A DNA stretch of 64,000 bases. It comes from Candidula unifasciata (lineage: Eukaryota > Mollusca > Gastropoda > Stylommatophora > Geomitridae). Each line of letters opens with the position of its first letter. Position 1 is the first letter of the stretch. Both the position numbers and the translations under genes were made by a program. Under the pieces are notes generated by a model that saw nothing but the letters and a program-made list of their open reading frames with translations, was not told where the DNA came from and ran no database searches. Positions 1-62,634 of the stretch are shown one piece after another. The stretch covers positions 466,501 to 530,500 of the forward strand of contig CAJHNH020008547.1 of the NCBI GenBank assembly GCA_905116865.2, written 5' to 3'.

Positions 1-180
1 ATGATGTGATCAACCTTATGCTGACCGCCTTTACTTGCCAGGACTATACCTGGTACCCATGCAGGGCTGGGTCGACTTGGGAGCCAAGATCATTTTTGTA
101 TAAAAAAAATATTAAAAAAAAACCGCCTGCCTTCGTCATTACTCCAACCCATGACCTTCTGATCTGCAGGTAAGGGTAGC
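1..180 (-). mobile_element. SINE family C, minus strand, cut by the window edge
   Basis: The stretch atgctgaccgcctttacttg, ccaggactatacctggtacc and the terminal cccatgaccttctgatctgc match, in reverse, the family C copy at 34540. An A-rich patch (100-122) interrupts it. Confidence 0.6.
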
Positions 181-377
181 ATGCTTGGTGGTACATCATT
201 ATCACCTATATCTGCTTCCACTTTTTCAGTTAAGCTTCCCATGTAGGAAAAGTCTGCAGTCCACCACTCAGTGGTTGGTGCTGGCCATTGTCATTCTGTA
301 TGGATGGACATTGTCATTTGGTGTCACTGAGCCTTCTTTGCCTTGCTCACCCTCGTGCTCTCATTTGATGTCTTTTT

Positions 378-2125
378 AGGTGGTAAAGGCAATGGGTGGT
401 ACAGACAGTGGGTGGTACAGGCAATGTGTGGTACAGGCAGTGGGTGGTACAGGCAATGTGTGGTACAGGCGATGGGTGGTACAGGCAATTGGTGGTACAG
501 GTAATGGGTGGTACAGGCAATGGGTGGTACAGGCAATTGGTGGTAGAGGCAATGAGTGGTACAGGTAATGGGTGGTACAGGTAATGGGTGGTACAGGCAG
601 TGGGTGGTACAGGCAGTGGGTGGTACAGGCAGTGGGTGGTACAGGCTGTGGGCGGTACAGGCAGTGGGTGGTACAGGCAATGGGTGGTACAGGCAATGGG
701 TGGTACAGGCAGTGGGTGGTACAGGCAGTGGGTGGTACAGGCAGTGGGTGGTACAGGCAGTGGGTGGTACAGGCAGTGGGTGGTACAGGCAGTGGGTGGT
801 ACAGACTGTGGGTGGTACAGGCTGTGGGTGGTACAGGCTGTGGGTGGTACAGGCAGTGGGTGGTACAGGCAGTAGGTGGTACAGACAGTGGGTGGTACAG
901 GCAGTGGGTGGTACAGGCAGTGGGTGGTACAGGCTGTGGGTGGTACAGGCGATGGGTGGTACAGGCGATGGGTGGTACAGGCGATGGGTGGTACAGGTGA
1001 TGGGTGGTACAGGCAATGGGTGGTACAGGCAATGGGTGGTACAGGCAATGGGTGGTACAGGCAATTGGTGGTACAGGCGATGGGTGGTACAGGTGATGTG
1101 TGGTACAGGCGATGGGTAGTACAGGCAATGGGTGGTACAGGCAATGGGTGGTAGAGGCAATGGTTGGTACAGGCATTGTCATTCTGTATGGATGGACATT
1201 GTCATTTGGTGTCACTGAGCCTTCTTTGCCTTGCTCACCCTCTTGCTCTCATTTGATGTCTTTTTAGGTGGTACAGGCAATGGGTGGTACAGGCAATGGG
1301 TGGTACAGGCAATGTGGGGTACAGGCAGTGGGTAGTACAGGCAGTGGGGTGGTACAGGCAATGGGTGGTACAGGCAATGGGTGGTACAGGCAATGGGTGG
1401 TACAGGCAGTGGGTGTTACAGGCGATGTGTGGTACAGGCAGTGGGTAGTACAGGCAGTGGGTGGTACAGGCAGTGGGTAGTACAGGTAGTGGGTGGTACA
1501 GACAGTGGGTGGTACAGGCAGTGGGTAGTACAGGCAGTGGGTGGTACAGGCAATGGGTGGTACAGGTGATGGGTGGTACAGGCAGTGGGTGGTACAGGCA
1601 ATGGGTGGTACAGGCAATGGGTGGTACAGGCGATGGGTGGTACAGGTGATGGGTGGTACAGGCAATGGGTGGTACAGGCAATGGGTGGTACAGGCAATGG
1701 GTGGTAGAGGCAATGGTTGGTACAGGCATTGTCATTCTGTATGGATGGACATTGTCATTTGGTGTCACTGAGCCTTCTTTGCCTTGCTCACCCTCTTGCT
1801 CTCATTTGATGTCTTTTTAGGTGGTACAGGCAATGGGTGGTACAGGCAATGGGTGGTACAGGCAATGTGGGGTACAGGCAGTGGGTAGTACAGGCAGTGG
1901 GGTGGTACAGGCAATGGGTGGTACAGGCAATGGGTGGTACAGGCAATGGGTGGTACAGGCAGTGGGTGTTACAGGCGATGTGTGGTACAGGCAGTGGGTA
2001 GTACAGGCAGTGGGTGGTACAGGCAGTGGGTAGTACAGGCAGTGGGTGGTACAGACAGTGGGTGGTACAGGCAGTGGGTAGTACAGGCAGTGGGTGGTAC
2101 AGGTGATGGGTGGTACAAGCAATGG
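378..2125. repeat. 16-bp minisatellite in three blocks
   Basis: The unit is close to ggtggtacaggcagtg, with caatg and cgatg variants. Blocks lie at about 378-1155, 1267-1715 and 1820-2125. They are split by a unique spacer (gtcattctgtatggatggac, ending tgatgtctttttag) that begins near 290, 1178 and 1731. Blocks 2 and 3 start with the same series of variants, so a unit of about 553 bp was duplicated. Because 16 is not a multiple of 3 and the minus-strand unit has no stop, all three minus frames stay open over 265-279 codons. These frames are not genes. Confidence 0.95.
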
Positions 2126-2129
2126 GGAG

Positions 2130-2860
2130 TGAAAATAAGCAACAACTTTACTCTTATTTTACCACTCAGGACACCATTATTTTTAAGCTACTTCTCAAAT
2201 GTAAACAGATCCAAGCCTCTTTTATAGTAGATTTTTGTTACATTAACTCATTCAATGCAAACTATTTGTTAAACCTCTTTTATCCCATAGTGTTATTAAT
2301 GTAAGTTTCCCTATACTTAAAATCTGGCTACTGTAAACTAGGCCTTTTCTGGACTGAGTTGAGTTTAGTTGAGTCAAGAATTGACATCACAGCACTCAGG
2401 ACATTCCCATGTGTGTTTCGTCCTCATCTTCAGCAGCCAGCGCAGAGTTCCAATACTGATGATACTGATCATAATCTGGTTATATGACCGCCTTGGTTCT
2501 CCGGATTGAAAGAATGAAGAAAAAAGAGCTAATACGAAAGAGTTAAAATCTGCTGGTGCAAACAGCTACTGACCTAATGGTCCTTAGTTTAAATTCCCTT
2601 CAGGCTGGGTTTTTGTTGTTGAAATGTGGCACTAGAATTTACCCAGTTACACAAAATATGTACCAGGCACTTGTCTGGGTAGAACTGCAGCTGTTATGGT
2701 AATGACGACAATAGTGACTAAGTATCGTTTGAGATCTGCTGCTCGAAGATCAGGGAAAGGTATGTTACCCTTTTTGTTTCATAATCCCCATGTTTCTTTG
2801 CTCCCTAACAAGCATGCAATAGGAGGCATCTGCTTAGGTTTTTTTTTAAAAATAAGAGAG
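2130..2860. other. Intergenic or intron DNA without gene
   Basis: Apart from the minus-strand LINE end at 2345-2455 this is unique AT-rich sequence. It may be upstream intron of NALCN. Confidence 0.5.
2345..2455 (-). mobile_element. 3' end of the RNase H LINE, minus strand
   Basis: The reverse complement reads as the last 100 bases of the LINE seen at 60070-60180: the GTLRWLLKM-encoding stretch, the ECPECCDVN end and a tail of gactcaact-type repeats. It is a short 5'-truncated insertion. Confidence 0.75.
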
Positions 2861-3030
2861 TGCATTTAGCTGAGGCAAGGAACCAACATCCTGCATACAT
2901 ATAAGCCAGATCTCTAAAACAGATGTGCACACAAAACTCATGTTCTGGATCAAAACCAAAGTCCAGGAGTAGATGAACTACCAGAACTTTTTGGCTGGAA
3001 TTTCAGCCGGGGAACGCTAATGAGAAGAAG
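2860..3030 (-). mobile_element. SINE-like family B, 5' half, minus strand
   Basis: The reverse complement holds the family's start (cggctgaaattccagcc-like) through gagttttgtgtgcacatc to the core before gcctcagc. It is truncated at the core. Confidence 0.55.
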
Positions 3031-3094
3031 AGGACGTTTAATAAAAATTGAAGCCATTGATGTTGTGAGGCAGTATAGGTCTGCTTTAAAAGGG

Positions 3095-3160
3095 ATGAAA
3101 ATGTGGGTTACTGAAAATATGGGTTACTGAAAATATGGGTTACTGAAAATATGGGTTACC
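3095..3160. repeat. 16-bp direct repeat, four units
   Basis: The unit gggttactgaaaatat occurs in four near-perfect tandem units from about 3104 to 3158. Confidence 0.8.
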
Positions 3161-3439
3161 ACAGTCAAGTTAGTATTTAAAAAAATTATTTTGCTAAAAT
3201 GTGATCATGAGGCTCAGTTAGGGACCTACTCTACCCAGTGGCAGACACCACAACCTTTATTCTGTGCTGTGTATGTGTGTGAGGGGTTGTAATTATGTAT
3301 ATATGTGTATAAGTAAGAACAAAAAAAGAAAAGGGGACGATTGGGAGAGGTGTGTTTGTGTAATGAATCATTTTCCCATCATTAATGAATGTTCTCATCA
3401 TTTGTAAATGAAGTTTAATACTAAACATGAATTCTGTAC

Positions 3440-4570
3440 TTGAATTGGGTTGAATGGTATCGAGAATGCTTACCGTCTCAAAGAGTCAGATGGACAAACT
3501 AGAGCGCACACAGAACGCGGCTATGCGGGTCATTCTGGGTTGCACCAGAGACACCCCAGTGGTGTGTATGCGATACATCCTTGGTTTTCCGACGGTTGCA
3601 GGTAGGCACAAGGTTCTGCAGGCGGAGTCATATCTCAGGATAGCTGCAGACACAGACCACCCTCTGCATGAAGCTCTGGGTGCAGTTAAGAGTCAGCGGC
3701 TGATAAGAGGGAGGTCATGGATGGCTCAGGCAGATGACACAATCAGACAGGTTTGCATCCTTGAGAACATTAGGCGAGGAGAGGGTCAAAGTGCCACCTG
3801 AACAGTCAGACTTGTGTAGGGTCATAATCATGCTGAGCCGGGAATGCAGAGACTGGCCAGCAGGTGCCACAGAGGTGGAAATTCAGCAATTAATTCAAGA
3901 TAATGCTCGCTTAGAGGATTTGATCATTTACACAGACGGTTCAGTGTCAAGAGGCAAAATAAGTGCTTGAGTCTTCTTAGCAAAAGTTAATGGTTGACAT
4001 TTGGTGCAGGAGAGCCTAGCATATGATACCACAACATCCATCTTAAGAATGGAGGTGGAGCCGGTCACTGCAGCTTTCCGCTGGCTAGAGAACATGACAC
4101 ACACACACCTCGTGATTATAACTGATTCAGAAAGCATGCTGAGGAAGATCAGAACAGGTATGCTTCGTGCAGAGTGGCATGCGTCACTGCAGAGGACACG
4201 AGTGAGGAGTAATGTCTGGATTTTTTCACCATTTCACGCCAGTGTGTTAGGAAATGAACAGGCGGACAGACTGGCTGGCTCTGCACAACTTGGTGGAATA
4301 CTGATACATGATAGGGCAGAGGTGGTTAGTGCCTTGTGGGAGAGCATGTACAATTCGGAGGAGCAGATGGATCACCACAGTCTGGTGAGATTGATGCAGT
4401 TGGGGGTGACGAGATGTTCTGGCAGATACTCAAGGCTCAGAGGAAAGGCAAGACGGACGTTTAATCAGAATGCTACTGGCACCATTAGTATCGGAACTCT
4501 TCGCTTATAGGAATGCCCCTAGTGTTGTGATGTCGGTTCTTGAATCAAATCAAAATCAAATCAAATAAGA
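3440..4570 (+). mobile_element. LINE fragment (I-clade type): end of reverse transcriptase, RNase H, 3' tail
   Basis: The sequence encodes the end of a reverse transcriptase (RTQNAAMRVILGCTRDTP), then after a frameshift an RNase H domain with its acidic residues in IIYTDGSV, RMEVEPVTAA, ITDSESML and GNEQADRLAG. The tail reads GKARRTFNQNATGTISIGTL and the DNA ends in tandem (tcaaa) repeats at about 4541-4567. Endonuclease, reverse transcriptase and RNase H order with short-repeat tails is typical of I-group non-LTR retrotransposons. It is 5' truncated and has frameshifts and in-frame stops, for example at 3968, so it is dead. Three more + strand copies are in the window. Confidence 0.85.
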
Positions 4571-4754
4571 ATGAAGGATAATGTATGCATCAAGTGATGA
4601 CTAACTTAAGACCAGTATGCAGGTTGGCTAAAAGTGTGCTAGATGATAAAAAGCAAGAATTGTCTGTGGAACGTTGGAGAACTTGAGAGGGAGACAGGTT
4701 TTTTAAAACTTGGAACAGAAGGTGGGTCTTGTGGCGTTTGAAGAATGAGAAGTG

Positions 4755-4935
4755 AGTGAATCCTCATGCGCAAGTGCATGCATGTGTGCATGAGTGTACA
4801 CTTGGATGCATGTGTGCGTGTATTCCTGTATGTATGTATGTATGTGTGTATGTGTGTGTGCGTGCGCGCGTGCATGCAGGCGTGCATGCGTGTGTGTGTG
4901 TAAGAGAAAAGGGGGAAAGTAAAAGAGAGATGTGG
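4755..4935. repeat. GT-rich microsatellite region
   Basis: Imperfect tg, tgca and tatg repeats alternate over about 150 bases (tgcatgcatgtgtgcatgag, gtatgtatgtatgtatgtgt). All small frames here are compositional. Confidence 0.85.
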
Positions 4936-4989
4936 TAATGAATTTGAGTACACTCATCACTCATCTGTTAACACAGTGAATAGTTCATG

Positions 4990-5860
4990 GTTAAGTCATT
5001 TGTAGTAGTGTTATTTTATGTTGTCTTACTATTTAGAGTCATTTTAACCCATGGGGTCACTTAGTGAGAATTTTAAAGGGAACTTATCATGACCAATTAA
5101 CATCATCATATGGTAGGTCTTTTACAAAACCTCGTTTTCATCACAGCCCACATGAAAGACTCTTAGTCTCTTGCCAACTGTCTTGCCAGCTGTCCTGTCT
5201 GATGCTCTTTCCCACCCAAGGTGCTTCTTATATCCTGTGCTCACCATTTAGCTAGTCAGCCCCTTCCTCTCTTTCCTTATAACATTCCCCCCACTTTGTT
5301 CTTTCTATTCCATTGTGATGCTTGGTATGGCCACAATATTTTAGTTTCCGGTATACAGGGCAATTTATGAGCTAGTCTTTCTTGATGTTTAAATATTTTC
5401 AGATGTATTTTTGTTTCTTGGTCGATAGTATTTTGAGAATCTTTCTATAGCATTTCAGTTCAAAAGCCCTTAATTTCTTCCTTGATGATTGCGAGATAGC
5501 CCATGACTCACATCCAAATGTTGCTGCTGGAAAGAAGCATGCTCCCACAATTTTGACATTGATTTTCTTGCTGGTGTTTAGTCATTGACTTTTAATGCCA
5601 TTTCCATGTTATGTTTCTTGGAATAGTAATGTGATAGTTTCCCCTTATTTTCCTCATCCATTAGGCTTTAATCTGTCTTCAACCTTTAGCAATCATTTAG
5701 ATTGCCAGAGCAGGAGGTTAGTGCCCTGCTCTGTGATGCTCTTGCTAACAGCAGAGGGCACCCCAGAGGTGTCAATTTATAATAGGTAATACTTGGTTCC
5801 CAAAGCTGCATTGACTAAACACAGTGTGTTTACAAGCATCCTTTACCATGTGGAGGTGCA
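4990..5860. other. Noncoding DNA upstream of exon W1
   Basis: This is AT-rich sequence. The block 5370-5560 may be a degraded repeat, but I could not assign it. I searched 1-6660 for the NALCN N-terminal exon and did not find it. Confidence 0.4.
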
Positions 5861-5879
5861 GTTGGGATTTTTCTTAGCA

Positions 5880-6085
5880 ATCTTGAGACCACACGAGGGC
5901 AATGAATGGTCATAGACCACGAGGCAGACCAAGAAGACAATGGAGAGATAATATTCAGACAGACTTGCAAACGCTTGGTGTCACCAACTGAAAAGAGAAG
6001 GCCAACCATAGAGATGAATGGAGGCAGGTGATATCTGCAGCAATGAACCTCAAGGGCTCAGAATGCTAAAGAAGAAGAAAGGCAT
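5880..6085 (+). mobile_element. LINE C-terminal tail (DEWR type)
   Basis: The translation shows NGHRPRGRPRRQWRDNIQTD, LQTLGVTN and HRDEWRQVISAAMNLKGSEC followed by a purine-rich end (agaagaagaaag). A related copy lies at 9185-9355. Confidence 0.65.
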
Positions 6086-6650
6086 ATCTCTGTCTCAAGA
6101 CTCCACTTCCACATTACATAATTCCTACAATGCTTTCTATGCCAGTGGTCATTCATTGCAGGGTCACCATACATCCTGTTTTCACCAGGACCTTCCTGTT
6201 TTTTAGGTGTGCACCCATCAGTAGTCCAAAAAACGCATGCTGTCCTGGTTTATAAAAAATCTAGGAATTAGCTGAAGAATTAAACATACCCTTATATTTA
6301 TATTTGTAGATCTTATTGGATTTCATAGTTTTAGATACTATTAATGACTGAAATGTGTTGATGGGAATTTTTATTGTAGTATGTTTTGTCAGTGCAGTTA
6401 AAGAGCATATTGTTTCGTTTATTTCTTGGTGACAGTGGTTTAGCTTTTAATACCATTGTTACAAGTGAGGAATATACCCTCTCACCTAGGTGACCTAGAA
6501 AAAAAAAGAGGATGGGGTTAAACTGATTTGCTTTTGCTGTCCAATTTTCAGCACAAAATAGTAATGGAATGTTCTATTTTCAGCTGAAGATATTATGGTC
6601 ACCCTACTTCATTGTTATCTCACCTTGATGTCTTACACCTCTATAAATGA

Positions 6651-58191
<51,541 letters not shown>

Positions 58192-58274
58192 TGAAGGTGA
58201 CACATGTTTATGTTGTGCTTGATTTTTTTGTAATCAATTAAATGTTTGAAATTCTTATCGTAGATGATTATTAT

Positions 58275-58614
58275 TATTAAACAGGCGGACAGACTGGCTG
58301 GCTCTGCACAACTTGGTGGAATACTGCTACATGATAGGGCAGATGTGGTTAGTACCTTGTGGGAGAGCGTGTACAGTTTGGAGGAGCAGATGGATTACGA
58401 CAGTCTGGTGAGATTGATGCAGTTGGGGTTGACGAGAGGTTCTGGCAGAAGCTCAAGGCTCAGAGGAAAGGCAAGATGGACGTTTAATCAGAAAGCTACT
58501 GGCGCCATTAGTATTGGAACTCTTCGCTGGCTGCTGAAGATGGGGACAGAGCGCTTATGGGAATGCCCTGAGTGCTGTGATGTTGGTTCTTGAATCAAAT
58601 CAAATCAAATCATT
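58275..58614 (+). mobile_element. 5'-truncated RNase H LINE copy with target-site duplication
   Basis: The insert begins in the QADRLAGSAQLGG region of the RNase H domain and continues in one open frame through KARWTFNQKATGAISIGTLR to ECPECCDVGS, then ends in (tcaaa) repeats. The flanks are near-identical 15-mers, gtagatgattattat at 58260-58274 and gtaggtgattagtat at 58615-58629. That is the target-site duplication expected of target-primed reverse transcription. The C-terminal frame is intact, unlike the other copies, so this insertion is probably the youngest of the set. Confidence 0.88.
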
Positions 58615-59164
58615 GTAGGTGATTAGTATCTCCTGGAAAAACAGTGGATATCATGCATGCTTGCTGTGCCAGGTTTAAAGGCTCAAATCCCAACTGGGCA
58701 TTTGATGTCAAACAACATGAGCTCATGTCTCAGCCTAGCTGTAAACCACAACATATCAACTACTTTTTAACTCCGTCAGTCCCAGAAGATCATAGCTGAT
58801 GTGTGATTGAAACAAAGTTGATGACAACAAAAGTATGGGTATACTGCATCTGTGGGAGTCCAGATACACAGTGCATTGTGGGTGATTGTGGATTGATTTT
58901 GTTTGTATAACTATTTATATATATATAGTTCTTGTCTCCTTCTTATGTGGGTAATCAGTTCTCTTAGTGAGTTAGTTTTCTTCTCTCTCTCCCCTCCTTC
59001 ACCCAAACTCTTCATTACGCTTTTTAACTGCCCATGATGTTCTCATGTTCATATGTTCTACATAATTTTCCACTAGTTGGATGATTGTACATGATTCCCT
59101 TCTATAGGGACTGGCTCTATATAGCTCTCAAGAACTTTCTTTCTCACATATGTTGATGGAGATA

Positions 59165-60185
59165 GTAGAATATTCTGCTTTCTGCATGCGATACATCCTT
59201 GCATTGCCGACTATTGCAGATAGGCTAAAGGTGCTGCAGATAAAGAAGACCCTCTGTATGAAGCTTTGGCTGCAGGTAAGGGTCAGAGTGTGGAAAGGAT
59301 GAAATCGTGGATGGCTCAAGCAGAAAGCACAATAGATAAGTATGCATCCAGGAGAACATTGGGCGAGGAGAGGAGTGGGTCAGAGTACCAGAGAAAAAGT
59401 CTGACCTGTGTAGGGTTATAATCACATTGGGCCGGGAGTGTAGAAAGTGGCCAGCGGGTGCTACGGAGGTGGAAGTCCAACAGATGATTCAGGACAGTTC
59501 ACGTCCTGGTGTTCTGATTACAGATGGTTTGGTGTTGAGAGGTAAGAGAAGTGCCTGGGGGTTCATAGCGAAAGCTAATGGAAAATCTTTAGTGCATGAC
59601 AGCCTGACATACGACATTACAACATCTACAATGAGAATGGAGGTGGAGGTGGTAACTGCAGCTCTCCGGTGGCTAGAGAACACGATGCATACACATGTCA
59701 TAATTGTAACAGACTCTGAAAACATGCTGAGAAAGGTGAATACAGGGATGCTTCGAGCAGAGTGACAAACTTCACAGGGAAGATCACAGGTAGTGAGCAT
59801 ACATTGGATCTTTACTCCAGCCATGCCAACTTAGTGGGTAATGAACAGGCAGGCAGATTGGATGGATCTGCACCACTGGGTGGTGAATTGATACATGACA
59901 AGGCAGATGTGGTCAAGGCCCTTTGGGAAAAAGCAACGGAATCAGTAGAGAAAGAAGATTATTATGGCCTGGAGAGAATGAAGCACCTGGGTGTAACCAG
60001 AGAGTCTGGTCGGCTCATTACACTCAGAGGAAAGGCAAGACCGACATATAACCAGATTGTGACCGGTACCATCAGTATTGGAACTCTGCGCTGGCTGCTG
60101 AAGATGAGGACGGAGCACACATGGGAATGCCTGGAGTACTGTGATGTCAATTTTCTTGACTCAACACAACTCAGCTCAACTCTTC
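59165..60185 (+). mobile_element. RNase H LINE copy, decayed
   Basis: The copy runs from the RYILALPTIADRLKVL region of the reverse transcriptase end through the RNase H boxes (TDGLVLRGKRSAWGF, MRMEVEVVTAALRW, IVTDSENML, GNEQAGRLDGSA) to IVTGTISIGTLRWLLKM and a tail of (ctcaa)-type repeats near 60165-60182. Frameshifts lie near 59500 and 59765. The YTDG box has lost residues (LITDGL). It is the longest copy with the full RNase H domain. Confidence 0.85.
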
Positions 60186-60239
60186 ATTCTGATCTAATAA
60201 AAACAAAAACAAAACAAAAATTCCTGTTCAGTTATATAT

Positions 60240-60350
60240 ATTTCTATAATTCATTAATTCATTGTCCTATTGTGCAAATGTGTCACATGAGACTCACAGT
60301 CTATTTCTCAGTTCTGTTTTTTCCTGTGCAATCACTTTGAAATCATTAGG
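60240..60350. repeat. Dispersed repeat shared with 42495-42610
   Basis: This is the second copy of the block described at 42495. It starts about 60 bases after the LINE tail and ends before the small frame at 60355. Confidence 0.7.
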
Positions 60351-60354
60351 TATA

Positions 60355-60552
60355 GCAATGGGTCGTTTTGTTTTATTTATTTTGCTATACATTATCGTCG
60401 GTAACTATAGACGCGACTGCGACCCGAAAATGCAAAACGAATTGTTAGTTATTGAGAAATTATTTTTCTGTGCTCTTTACGTGAAAGATAAAATCGGAAC
60501 AGTTATTAGGAGTTATTGGAGAGATGCCAGGCATGACCTGAGATGGTTTTGA
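60355..60552 (+). CDS. Small unrecognised frame upstream of the 178-bp satellite
   Basis: The frame contains MGRFVLFILLYIIVGNYRRD followed by CDPKMQNELLVIEKLFFCAL and ends at TGA in 60550-60552. It starts with a hydrophobic helix that could be a signal anchor. The DNA is richer in CpG than its surroundings (tcgtcgg, gacgcgactgcgaccc), which is unusual in this intron. It precedes the satellite at 60601 and the longer frame at 61954, so the three may be parts of one inserted element. This is a weak call and no family is recognised. Confidence 0.25.
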   Translation, partial: AMGRFVLFILLYIIVGNYRRDCDPKMQNELLVIEKLFFCALYVKDKIGTVIRSYWRDARHDLRWF

Positions 60553-60600
60553 CGCGTATAAAATAAATAGATTTTTTTTTGCAGCACGCAGTAAATTAAC

Positions 60601-61495
60601 GGTAAGTAATTTCGTAAATATCTTCTTAATTAGCCAGATTACCGCAATGTGTGTTGTATTTTTGAATTCTGCGTTAATTTCTATATAAGTGTGGGAAATT
60701 TCACAAAGATTGGCAATACAGCACATGTTTAAAAAAATTGTTTAGTGGCATCACTGTTTTCGCTTTGAATCCAACAACGGTAAGTAATTTAGTAAATATC
60801 TTCTTAATTAGCCAGATTACCGCAATGTGTCTTGTATTTTTGAATTCTGCGTTAATTTTTATATAAGTGTGGGAAATTTCACAAAGATTGGCAGTACAGC
60901 ACATGTTTAAAAAAACTGTTTAGTGGCATCACTGTTTTCGCTTTGAATCCAACAACGGTAAGTAATTTTGTAAATATCTTCTTAATTAGCCAGATTACCG
61001 CAATGTGTGTTCTATTTTAGAATTCTGCGTTCAATTTTATATAAGTGTGGGAAATTTCACAAAGATTGGCAATACAGCACATGTTTAAAAAAAACTGTTT
61101 AGTGGCATCACTGTTTTCGCTTCAAATCCAATAACGGTAAGTAATTTTGTAAATATCTTCTTAATAAGCCAGATTACCGCAATGTGTGTTGTATTTTTGA
61201 ATTCTGCGTTAATTTTTATAAAGGTTTGGGAAATTTCACAAAGATTGGCAATACAGCACATGTTTAAAAAAAAGTTTAGTGGCATCACTGCTTTCGCTTT
61301 AAATCCAATAACGGTAAGTAATTTTGTAAATATCTTCTTAATTAGCCAGATTACCGCAATATGTGTGTATTTTTGAATTCTGCTTAAATTTTTATATAAG
61401 TGTGGGACATTTCACAAAGATTGGCAATACAGCAAATGTTTAAAAAAATTGTTTAGTGGCATCACTGTTTTCGCTTTAAATCCAATATGTTTGCA
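60601..61495. repeat. 178-bp satellite-like array, five units
   Basis: Units begin at ggtaagtaat in 60601, 60779, 60957, 61136 and 61313, spacing 177-179. Each holds cttcttaattagccagatta, gtgggaaatttcacaaagat, tggcaatacagcacatgttt and tagtggcatcactgttttcg. Every unit starts with a consensus splice donor (g|gtaagt) and has an acceptor-like tag-ccag about 35 bases later. Confidence 0.93.
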
Positions 61496-61579
61496 CTAGG
61501 AGACCGTTTTTCCCCGCTTTATTATTAACTTAAAATAATTATTAAATTAGCTAACGTTATTTTAATCATTAAAAAAAAA

Positions 61580-61865
61580 AAATCCACAACCATTGTAGCA
61601 TTTGTTCATGCATCTGTCATTATTTAGAGCCCTTCGTATTCTCTGTTGGAGATATTTTTGCCTGATCACCCCCAAATCCCAATAATTTAGGCCATCATTG
61701 GTAAGATGATTCTTTAGTAAATAACTTAGGATGCTTAGTAAATTGACAATGTTATGTGAGTTACTTTTTAAACATCCACAAACATTGTACCATTTTTTCA
61801 TGTGTTTGTCATTATTTAGAGCTTACAGAATTTTATGTTGGAGATATTTTTACCTGCCCATATCT
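61580..61865. repeat. About 190-bp tandem duplication
   Basis: The block aatccacaaccattgtagca, tgtcattatttagagc and gttggagatatttttgcctg at 61581 recurs at 61772 as aacatccacaaacattgtac with the same following blocks. Confidence 0.8.
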
Positions 61866-61913
61866 TGATCACGAATTTCACAAATTCTGGCACTAAATTC
61901 AACATTTTTTTAG

Positions 61914-62630
61914 AACAAAGCGTATAAAACCTAATCTAAAACAGAGTATAATTGTGTTTATTACAAGTGAAGCGAAGACAAAGGCTACAAAAAATCACAC
62001 ATTGGTCTGGCTAGATTCCCTTCCAAATAATCAGCTGCAGCAATTTGTTGATTTTGCTTTGAAACAGGCAATGAGGGTTAGACAGCTAAAATGTGAAAGA
62101 GAGCAAGGCAATGAGAAGGTGGCTTTAAATAAAAATTATAAAGCTTGCAGAGATGCTTATGAGAAGGAGCTGAAGACTGCAGTAGCTCAGATAGGGTTAG
62201 TTCCTGCACTGCTACAGTTGAAAATCTTTAATGATTTAGATAGTAAGTCCAACATTCATTTACAGAGGTTTTTAACTGATATTTCATGTTTATCAAATGT
62301 AATACTGCGACATGTATGGCATCAAGATGGCCAGGACTGTGTTTACTATGAGATGGTGAGGAATGGGGGAACCACACAAACAACAGATAAATGTAAGAAA
62401 GTTATTGATTTGTGGTACTGGAGAGAACATGATGAGCCATCAAGTGACTTTTGTAGTATGAATGTTAAACAGTTTTTAGTCGACTTCGCACAGGGGGATT
62501 TATCATTTTTGTAAAATTGTATGTACTTGTGGTCAGTGTTTCCATCGTCCATTAGTATGTTTTACATGAATAAGAAGGTTATTATTATTGGTTTTGATTT
62601 ATAATAAAAGAGCTGTTGAGCTCACACTGT
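61914..62630 (+). CDS. Unrecognised 186-codon frame, possible terminal exon
   Basis: An uninterrupted frame runs from a stop at 61894 to TAA at 62512-62514. The listed start at 61954 is GTG and the first in-frame ATG is near 62071, so the frame probably has an upstream exon. A T-rich run ending in AG at 61912-61913 looks like an acceptor, and AATAAA at 62603-62608 lies about 90 bases after the stop. The product begins with HTLVWLDSLPNNQLQQFVDF, has a charged helical stretch (CEREQGNEKVALNKNYKACR) and a tryptophan-rich end (LWYWREHDEP). No signal peptide or membrane segment is visible. I do not recognise the family. Its composition is coding-like, unlike the repeat-born frames nearby. It may belong to a mobile element or be an intronic gene of the host. 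Confidence 0.5.
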
Positions 62631-62634
62631 CTCA

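Noticed and set aside
556..1119. Plus-strand frame of 187 codons with WYRQWVVQAVGGTG repeats
   Set aside because: This is the same 16-bp array on the other strand, with no codon bias or start context.
378..1155. CRISPR-like appearance of regularly repeated units
   Set aside because: There are no unique spacers of constant length; this is a plain tandem repeat in an animal genome.
324..1215. Three long overlapping minus-strand frames of 265-279 codons
   Set aside because: They are the 16-bp minisatellite read in three frames; the unit has no stop in reverse.
4639..4964. Frames with THTHTH-type sequence around the GT-rich tract
   Set aside because: They are made of dinucleotide repeats and have no protein features.
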